64,000 nt of DNA from positions 1,677,001-1,741,000 of the forward strand of contig NZ_CP017174.1 in NCBI RefSeq assembly GCF_006402735.1, in the 5' to 3' direction. Under the pieces are notes generated by a model, which was given only the letters and a program-made list of their open reading frames with translations, made no database searches and was not told the origin of the DNA. Below, piece after piece: positions 57,276-64,000 of this stretch. The position numbers and the translations under genes were made by a program. The stretch is from Myxococcus xanthus. GTDB taxonomy: Bacteria; Myxococcota; Myxococcia; Myxococcales; Myxococcaceae. Every line of letters begins with the position of its first letter. Positions within the stretch are counted from its first letter, which is position 1.

Positions 57276-58306
57276 GGCGTGCCTGGTGCCGTGGTGGGCA
57301 CGGTGGCGTGCACCACGTCCTCCTCTTGCGTCGTCTGGGCCTGGGCGAGCACTCGCACGTCGCCGGAGGCCGTGCGCTCCAGGATGTGCGAGGTGGCCTC
57401 GAAGGTGCCGCCGAGCAGACTGCCCACCTGCTGCGCGCTCACCACGTAGCGCACGTTCCGGAGCGTGCGCAGCTGCGCGGGCAGGCCTTCGTGTCGCCAG
57501 CGCTCGCCTTGGGCAGGGCGTGTCCACGGCCCGGCGTGGAGGTCGGGATGGGCGAGGACGTCCACTCGCATGGCGTCGAGGTATTGCGCGCAGGGGACGA
57601 ACCAGGGCTCGTCGCGGGTATGCGGCTGGGCGAAGCCGTCATAGCCGATGAGGGTCGCCAGCTTGCCGAAGGGCGTCTGGAGCACGGGCAGGTCCTCCGG
57701 GCGGCCAGGGCTGAGGTGCAGCCCGTCCTCCCAGGAGGGCACCAGATTGGCCTTGCGCGAGGCCGCGACGCAGTTGCCTTCGGGGGAGAAGGTGTAGCTG
57801 GTGTTGTAGGTGCGAGCGCTGAAGGGCTCGAAGTCTGGCGAGTCCTCCCCCCGGCGGCTGGCGGGCAGCAGCGCACTGCCCGCCACCACCCACAGGCCGA
57901 AATCCCGCGCGATGCCAGAGAAGGTGTTCCACAGCGTCCGGTGCACGAGGGGCGCTCGCGCGGCGTAGAGGCACTCCGTCAGCGACGGCGGCCGGAAGTC
58001 GCTCCAGGCATTCCACACGCCCCAGACCTCGGAGAGGACCACGCGTTTCAGTGCACCCTGGAGTGAGGTGCTTCGTCGCACGCGGTGCACGTGGCCCAGG
58101 AACAGCAGCGGTGCCCCCACCGACTCCGGCCACACGACGAGCGCCGGGTAGCGCGGCTGGCCTGCCGCATCCCGGGCGCGCAGGGCATCCACCTTCGCCG
58201 CCAGCGCACGGTGTCGCGCGGCGAAGGCGGCCGGAGAGGCGTAGTCCTCCAGCGAGACGCGGGGCTGGAGGGCGAACAGTTCGACGATGTCGGTGGCCGT
58301 GTCCAC
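57272..58306 (-). CDS. Nitrilase-superfamily protein with Gly in place of the catalytic Cys
   Basis: The 344-residue protein aligns with carbon-nitrogen hydrolases: Glu61 in VVWPES is the general base and Lys185 in [13 protein letters not shown] is the next triad residue. At the expected nucleophile the sequence is [10 protein letters not shown], with Gly221 where the family has Cys (ICYD). This was read from the raw sequence (codon complement at 57644-57646). It is therefore predicted to be unable to act as a normal amidase or nitrilase and may bind a substrate or partner instead. It is six bases downstream of the 2OG-oxygenase-like gene on the same strand. A sequencing error cannot be excluded but is not suggested by the frame. 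Confidence 0.75.
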
Positions 58307-58312
58307 GGTGCG

Positions 58313-59275
58313 TTACTTCAGGAGGCCATTCTCGCGCAGCCGCTGCTTGAGGAAGGCATCCGCGGTGATGGGCGCGTGGCGCGCCGGGGTGTCCGCCGTC
58401 TGGGTGCAGGGCAGCGCTTGGAGCACGCAGTCCGCGTAGGGATGGACGAAGAAGGGCATCGAGTAGCGCACCGTGTCCTCTTCCTTGCTGCGCGGGTTCA
58501 CCACCCGGTGCGTGGTGGCGGGGATGATTTCGTTCGTCACGCGGCTGAGCATGTCGCCCGAGTCGACGACAATCTGTCCGCGCAGCGTGTCCACCGGCAG
58601 CCATTCCCCGTCGCGGGTGAGCAGCTCCAGGCCGGACGCGGTGCCCTCGCAGAGCAGGGTGATGAGGTTGATGTCCTCATGCTCGGCGGCGCGCACGCCC
58701 CCCGGGATGAAGCGCTCCTTCAGCGGCGGGTAGTGGATGAGCCGCAGCACGGAGTTGCCGTCCGTGGCCATGCCGCTGAAGGTGTCGCGCGCCACGCCAA
58801 AGTACTCGGCGAGCGCCTGGAGCATGACGCCCGCCGCGCCATCCAGCGCGTTGAAGAGCGACAGCGTGTGCTCGCGGAAGGTGGACACCTCGGTGGGCCA
58901 CACGTTGGGACCGTAGAGCGCGTGGTACTGGTGGTCAGGCGGCAGCTCGCGGCCCACGTGCCAGAACTCCTTCAGGTCCCCCACCTGGCGGTTCTTCGCG
59001 TGCTCCTGGCCATAGCCGATGTAGCCGCGCTGGCCGCCGTGCCCCGCTTGGGCGTACTGGGCCTTGGTGGCCTCGGGCAGGGCGAAGAAGCGCTCCACGT
59101 CCGTGTACGTGCGGCGGATGAGGCCGTCGTCGATGCCGTGGCCTTCCACCGTGACGAAGCCGAACTCCTTGATGCCGTCGCCGAACACCTGAACGAAGCG
59201 GGCGCGCTCCTGGGGCGTGCCCGTGCGGTAATGGGACAGGTTGACGACGGGGATGCGGCGCTGGGTTGGCGACAT
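58313..59275 (-). CDS. 2-oxoglutarate/Fe(II) oxygenase-like, isopenicillin N synthase family
   Basis: From the ATG at 59275 the product has 320 residues. The N-terminal DIOX_N-like part (IPVVNLSHYRTG, with FGFVTVEGHGID) is followed by the jelly-roll core: the iron ligands His199 and Asp201 in AEHEDINLITLL and His256 in TTHRVVNP, and the 2OG- or substrate-binding RxS (RYSMPF). The iron facial triad is complete, so an active oxygenase is expected. Substrate unknown; related enzymes hydroxylate or cyclise amino acids and secondary metabolites. It forms a two-gene unit with the nitrilase-like gene and is divergent from the kinase gene. Confidence 0.88.
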   Translation of the reverse strand: MSPTQRRIPVVNLSHYRTGTPQERARFVQVFGDGIKEFGFVTVEGHGIDDGLIRRTYTDVERFFALPEATKAQYAQAGHGGQRGYIGYGQEHAKNRQVGDLKEFWHVGRELPPDHQYHALYGPNVWPTEVSTFREHTLSLFNALDGAAGVMLQALAEYFGVARDTFSGMATDGNSVLRLIHYPPLKERFIPGGVRAAEHEDINLITLLCEGTASGLELLTRDGEWLPVDTLRGQIVVDSGDMLSRVTNEIIPATTHRVVNPRSKEEDTVRYSMPFFVHPYADCVLQALPCTQTADTPARHAPITADAFLKQRLRENGLLK

Positions 59276-59419
59276 GGCGCCGCACTCTAACCACCGTGAT
59301 GGATTGTCGGCACGCACAGCGTCCGCCAGAGGACCCTGTTCTCCGACTGTGGCTTCGAGGGTGCGGCACCATCGGACATCCGCCCTCATCCTCTGTGGAA
59401 GTCAGTGCTCCCGGAGTCC

Positions 59420-61531
59420 ATGTTGGGCGAGCAGGTTGGGGGGAGGCGGATGCCCGAGGTGAGCAGCGGTGGTGGGTGTGGGGCGTGTGGCCGGCGGCAT
59501 GGGGCGGATGCCTCGTGTTCGACGCTGGTGCGCGCGGACGTGGGGGCCGGGGGAACGGCGCGTCCCAGGTGTGCCCCCGTGGTGGAGGCGCAGGACCCCC
59601 TGGTGGGCGTCCGGTGCGGCAGCTTCCGGCTGGTGCGGCGCCTGGGCCGGGGTGGCATGGGGGCCGTCTACCTGGGCGAGCACGTCTCCATTGGCAGCCG
59701 GGTCGCGGTGAAGGTGCTGCACGCGCACCTGACGATGTACCCGGAGCTGGTCCAGCGCTTCCATGCGGAGGCGCGGGCGGTGAACCTCATCGGCCACGAG
59801 AACATCGTCAGCATCTTCGACATGGATGCCACGCCGCCGCGCCCCTACCTCATCATGGAGTTCCTGGATGGGGCGCCGTTGTCCGCGTGGGTGGGGACGC
59901 CCCTGGCCGCGGGCGCGGTCGTCTCGGTGCTGTCGCAGGTGTGCGACGCGCTCCATGCCGCGCATGCGCGAGGCATCGTCCACCGCGACCTGAAGCCGGA
60001 CAACATCTTCCTGGTCCGGCGCAAGCGCAACGCGCCCTTCGTCAAGGTGCTGGACTTCGGCATCGCCAAGCTGGCGGACGCGCACATGCCCCAGACGCAC
60101 GCGGGCATCATCGTGGGGACGCCCGAGTACATGGCCCCCGAGCAGTCCATGGGGCGCGGCGTGGATGGCCGCGCGGACCTGTATGCGCTGGGTGTCATCG
60201 CCTACCAGCTCCTCACCGGCCGGCTTCCCTTCAACGATGAGGGACTGGCCGCGCAGCTGGTGGCCCATCAGCTGCGGCCACCGCCGCCCCCCCGCTCCGT
60301 GTACCCGGCCGTGTCCGCCGCGTTGGAGCACGTCATCCTGCGCGCCCTGGCCAAGAAGCCCGAGGACCGATACGCCTCCATCGCATCGTTCCGGAACGCG
60401 CTGCAGGTGGCGCTCGCCGAGCACGTGCGCGTGTCGGCGCGGAAGACGAGTCCCGGAGGACTCGCGGTGCTCGAGCGGGCGCCCGTCGCGCCAGGAATGC
60501 CCACCGAAGGCCAGGCGCGGGGGCGGCTTGCCGTGGGCGCGCGGGCGGGGCAGGTGCCTTCCTTGCTCGCGAGCACGTCCCAGCGGCGTCTTGCCCCCGC
60601 CGTGCCGACGGCGCCCCGCGCCTCCACCGTGGAAGTGCCGGTGCAGGTCGTGCTGCGGCCAGGGGAAAGCCCTGTGCGGCTCAGGGGCAGTGGCCTGTCC
60701 CGGGGTGGCTTGTTCCTTCACGGTGGGCGCGTACTGCCGCCGCTGTGCTCGCGGCTGCCCGTGGTGCTGGAGCTGGCGTCCGGGCCCCTGTCGGTCATGT
60801 GTGAAGTGGTGCGGCTCGTTCCGCCCGCGCAAGCGCGCGTCTGGGGGATGCCCACTGGCTTCGGCGTCCAGTTCGTGGAGGCCACCGCCGTGCTCAAGGC
60901 CGCGGTGGATGCGCTCCTCCAGGGCGAGCCGGTACGTGCTGTCCCGCAAGTTCCGCCCACGGAAGACCCGGCCGTGGCGCGCCTGCTGGAGGCCTGGCGT
61001 CAGCGCTCGGCGGGAGACGCGTATGCGGTGCTGGCGCTGGAGCCGGACTCGGACATGGGCACGGTGCGCCTGCGGACCCGCGAGGCCTGGCGCTCGCTGG
61101 AGTCCCTGGAACAGCACTCGCTGACGCCTCCCCAACGCGCGCAGGTGGACGCGTTGCGCGTACGCGTCCGCGAGGCGGCCGAGGCGTTGGGCGCCACGGT
61201 GCAGCGGGCCCTCTACGATGCCTGGCGCGGCAATCACCGCGGGGTGGCGAAGTGCCTGGAAGCCGGGCTGACCGCCGAGCAACTGGAGTCCCTGCGGCGC
61301 GAGTTCCTGGCGCGCAGGCCCCAGGCCATGGGCACGGCGCGGATCCACTTCCAGTCTGGTGGCGCGCTGGAGCGCGACGGCCAGCTCTCCCAGGCGCTGG
61401 AGCAGTACGAACGGGGGCTGAAGCTCGCGCCGCTGGAGGTGGACATGCTCCAGCGCTACCGGCGGCTCCGCCGGGTGCTGGGCGGGCGGGCGACAGCGGC
61501 GGCCGGACATGACAGGGCCCGGTCACCTTGA
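59420..61531 (+). CDS. Ser/Thr protein kinase with PilZ-like, J-like and TPR segments
   Basis: From the ATG at 59420 (GGAG four bases upstream) the product has 703 residues. A Cys-rich N-terminal lead (GCGACGRRHGADASC) is followed by a Hanks-type kinase at about 70-336: the Gly loop GRGGMGAVYLGEH, the VAVKVL Lys, HRDLKPDN, DFGIAK and APEQ. All catalytic residues are present. A Myxococcus-style PilZ domain (TIGR02266-like; SGLSRGGLFLHGGR then GFGVQFVE) lies at about 405-497. A J-like segment (DAYAVLALEPDSD to YDAWRGN) lies at 530-604 with no HPD. A TPR-like helix pair follows at about 650-685. No membrane segment is evident, so it is cytoplasmic. The role is a guess: phosphorylation signalling possibly linked to c-di-GMP. 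Confidence 0.87.
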   Translation: MLGEQVGGRRMPEVSSGGGCGACGRRHGADASCSTLVRADVGAGGTARPRCAPVVEAQDPLVGVRCGSFRLVRRLGRGGMGAVYLGEHVSIGSRVAVKVLHAHLTMYPELVQRFHAEARAVNLIGHENIVSIFDMDATPPRPYLIMEFLDGAPLSAWVGTPLAAGAVVSVLSQVCDALHAAHARGIVHRDLKPDNIFLVRRKRNAPFVKVLDFGIAKLADAHMPQTHAGIIVGTPEYMAPEQSMGRGVDGRADLYALGVIAYQLLTGRLPFNDEGLAAQLVAHQLRPPPPPRSVYPAVSAALEHVILRALAKKPEDRYASIASFRNALQVALAEHVRVSARKTSPGGLAVLERAPVAPGMPTEGQARGRLAVGARAGQVPSLLASTSQRRLAPAVPTAPRASTVEVPVQVVLRPGESPVRLRGSGLSRGGLFLHGGRVLPPLCSRLPVVLELASGPLSVMCEVVRLVPPAQARVWGMPTGFGVQFVEATAVLKAAVDALLQGEPVRAVPQVPPTEDPAVARLLEAWRQRSAGDAYAVLALEPDSDMGTVRLRTREAWRSLESLEQHSLTPPQRAQVDALRVRVREAAEALGATVQRALYDAWRGNHRGVAKCLEAGLTAEQLESLRREFLARRPQAMGTARIHFQSGGALERDGQLSQALEQYERGLKLAPLEVDMLQRYRRLRRVLGGRATAAAGHDRARSP

Positions 61532-61549
61532 AGAAGGAGCCGGGCCCTG
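61513..61549. terminator. Hairpin overlapping the kinase stop codon
   Basis: CAGGGCCCGG (61513-61522) pairs with CCGGGCCCTG (61540-61549) around a 17-base loop that contains the kinase stop (61529-61531). It lies between the kinase and the convergent lipoprotein gene, so it may act in both directions. Confidence 0.65.
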
Positions 61550-61581
61550 GACCATTTCCTGGGATGGAAGGTCGCTCGAAA

Positions 61582-61971
61582 TTACGGCTCTTCGTCCAGG
61601 TCTTCCACGGTAACAGCGGCCCGGCAGGCCTCGCTGATCCCGGAGAGCTGTGCCGCACAGCCGATCAGTTCGCCAAAGTACTGCATCTCGTTGCCCTCGG
61701 AGCAGGTGTTGACCCCGTCGAGGCACTTGACGGCTCGCTCGATCTTCTCCTTGTCGCTATCGGTGCACTTGTCGAGGCCGCTCTTGCATTGCTGGATGGC
61801 GGCGTCCATCTCGTTATCCGATAGTCCAGTAACTCCGCAGGCACGGCCCTTTTTGTCAACCTCGTTGCTGCTGTTGTACAGGTCTTCGCAAAGGTCATCA
61901 TCGCCACCGCCACAGCCGGTGCCGAAGGCAAGGGCGCTGCTGGCCACGAGGCCGATCAGGAGCTTCTTCAT
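61582..61971 (-). CDS. Small Cys-rich lipoprotein
   Basis: The 129-residue protein has a lipoprotein signal (MKKLLIGLVASSALAFGTGC) followed by a Gly/Asp-rich tether (GGGDDD). The mature part has about seven Cys spread over the domain (for example LCEDLYNSS, RACGVTG, QQCKSGLDKC, VKCLDG). These probably form disulfides in a small helical domain. I know no family; such Cys-rich lipoproteins are common in myxobacteria. It looks lower in GC than its neighbours. Function unknown. It is convergent with the kinase gene and divergent from rplU across about 250 bases. Confidence 0.75.
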   Translation of the reverse strand: MKKLLIGLVASSALAFGTGCGGGDDDLCEDLYNSSNEVDKKGRACGVTGLSDNEMDAAIQQCKSGLDKCTDSDKEKIERAVKCLDGVNTCSEGNEMQYFGELIGCAAQLSGISEACRAAVTVEDLDEEP

Positions 61972-62101
61972 AGTGTCCCCCTCTGGACGAGGTTAAGAGG
62001 CCGGGTTGCGGAAGGGCGGCCGAAAGCCCGGTTTCCGAGTTAGCATTGACCCAGGGGTCGAGTAAACGGCCGGGGAGTCGCGTTCTGATCCTTCAACCGC
62101 C

Positions 62102-62130
62102 TTGACTCCCCAGGGTATCTCCCGTAAATC
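62102..62130 (+). promoter_or_regulatory. Candidate promoter of the rplU-rpmA-obgE operon
   Basis: TTGACT (62102-62107) and TAAATC (62125-62130) are 17 bases apart, the ideal spacing. The -35 matches five of six bases; the -10 is weak. Transcription would start near 62137, about 90 bases before rplU. Confidence 0.45.
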
Positions 62131-62225
62131 CCGCCGCCTTTGGCGCGATTGGATGGTCCACCCGTCCGAAATGCGCGGTCGATTCCACGGGTTGACCCAA
62201 CCCGACAGATGACAGGGGTTTGACG

Positions 62226-62534
62226 ATGTACGCAGTGATTCGCACGGGCGGGAAGCAGTACCGCGTCGCCGAGGGCGATGTGGTCCGGATCGAGAAGATC
62301 GCGGGCGACGTCGGGGCCGAAGTGACCTTCACGGAGATTCTGCTGGTCGGTGGTTCGGAGAGCCCGAAGGTGGGCCAGCCGACCGTCGCCGGCGCGAAGG
62401 TCGTGGGCAAGGTCCTGGCTCAGGACAAGCACCGCCGCGTCCTCCACTTCCGGAAGGAGAAGGAGGGCTGGACCCGCCGCCGCGGTCACCGTCAGCCGTA
62501 CACCGAGGTGAAGGTCACCTCCATCGCCGGCTAG
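62226..62534 (+). CDS. rplU: 50S ribosomal protein L21
   Basis: The 102-residue protein reads [18 protein letters not shown] at the N-terminus, the L21 signature. The C-terminal part has [14 protein letters not shown], also conserved. L21 binds 23S rRNA near L20 in the large subunit. The start at 62226 is chosen for family length and the upstream AGGGG; an in-frame TTG lies two codons earlier. It is followed by rpmA after 39 bases and by obgE, the classical order. Confidence 0.96.
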   Translation: MYAVIRTGGKQYRVAEGDVVRIEKIAGDVGAEVTFTEILLVGGSESPKVGQPTVAGAKVVGKVLAQDKHRRVLHFRKEKEGWTRRRGHRQPYTEVKVTSIAG

Positions 62535-62573
62535 TCTGGGCGGTTTCACCTCAAACTTCAGGAGCACGGTGTC

Positions 62574-62849
62574 ATGGCTCATAAAAAAGGACAGGGTTCT
62601 TCGCGCAACGGTCGCGATTCCAACCCGCAGTATCGTGGCGTGAAGGTGTACGGCGGTGAGACGGTGTCGGCGGGCAGCATCCTCGTTCGCCAGGTCGGCA
62701 CGGTCATCCACGCCGGCGCCAACGTGAAGCTCGGCCGCGACTTCACCCTCTACTCGGTGGTGGACGGCGTGGTGAAGTACGAGCGCCTGGGCCGCGACCG
62801 GAAGAAGGTTTCGGTCTACCCGGCCGCCGCTGAGCAGGCGATCGCCTGA
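62574..62849 (+). CDS. rpmA: 50S ribosomal protein L27
   Basis: L27 sits near the peptidyl-transferase centre. The 91-residue protein starts [20 protein letters not shown], the conserved N-terminal arm, and continues with [20 protein letters not shown] and the [14 protein letters not shown] core. The AHKKG N-terminus needs no extra cleavage in this lineage, as no Firmicutes-like prepeptide is seen. A small hairpin (62856-62874) separates it from obgE. Confidence 0.96.
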   Translation: MAHKKGQGSSRNGRDSNPQYRGVKVYGGETVSAGSILVRQVGTVIHAGANVKLGRDFTLYSVVDGVVKYERLGRDRKKVSVYPAAAEQAIA

Positions 62850-62855
62850 CGGCTG

Positions 62856-64000
<1,145 letters not shown>

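Noticed and set aside
61972-62225. Possible ribosomal-protein leader RNA (L21 leader) before rplU.
   Set aside because: I see no conserved hairpin or L21-like pairing that I could defend; only a candidate promoter is listed.

Overview
The window looks like chromosomal DNA of a myxobacterium, almost certainly Myxococcus and close to M. xanthus. Pointers are the very high GC with strong third-position GC bias, a DUF2378 protein (a Myxococcales paralogous family), an Oar-type TonB-dependent transporter beside its own TonB/ExbB/ExbD genes, a RecA of 342 residues (I recall M. xanthus having two RecA paralogues), and Myxococcus-style multidomain signalling proteins (Ser/Thr kinase with PilZ; receiver with long coiled coil). 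I see no rRNA, tRNA, CRISPR array, insertion sequence or prophage. Genes are tightly packed; the only gap above 300 bases is 23573-23885.

Layout. 1-11.7 kb: truncated M3-like peptidase (-), RluA pseudouridine synthase, GT2 glycosyltransferase with a fused Rossmann-like domain (-), a 1668-residue TPR protein, an outer-membrane protein (-), galU with a secreted protein, and a phi-class-like glutathione transferase. 11.8-23.6 kb: priA, a giant pseudo-receiver/coiled-coil/PATAN-like/J-like protein, def, nth (-), threonine aldolase, an M23 lipoprotein and an HU protein (-). 23.9-33.8 kb: beta-helix lipoprotein, alpha/beta hydrolase (-), pssA, cinA, a polytopic membrane protein, a DUF1285-like protein, recA (-) and a type II NADH dehydrogenase. 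33.9-43.7 kb: yifB/comM (-), a membrane protein, DUF2378 (-), then tonB-exbB-exbD-exbD (-) divergent from oar and a Cys-rich lipoprotein. 43.8-53.5 kb: radical SAM protein, unknown protein, PD-(D/E)XK-like protein and DUF4920 (-), DUF2752, plsY, and rlmL-like, ABM-domain and ftsK genes (-). 53.7-64 kb: zinc-ribbon protein with gatCAB, a nitrilase-like protein lacking its catalytic Cys plus a 2OG-Fe(II) oxygenase-like protein (-), a kinase-PilZ-J-like-TPR protein, a small Cys-rich lipoprotein (-), and rplU-rpmA-obgE (obgE cut by the window end).

Most genes are housekeeping: translation (def, gatCAB, rplU, rpmA), replication and repair (priA, nth, recA, ftsK), and lipid and envelope synthesis (pssA, plsY, galU). 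The parts most specific to this lineage are the Oar energy-transduction locus, the two very large scaffold-like proteins at 3.4-8.4 kb and 14.3-19.8 kb, and the kinase-PilZ fusion. A recurring theme is conserved folds that have lost key residues: a receiver with no phospho-acceptor Asp, two J-like domains with no HPD, and a nitrilase fold with Gly for the catalytic Cys.
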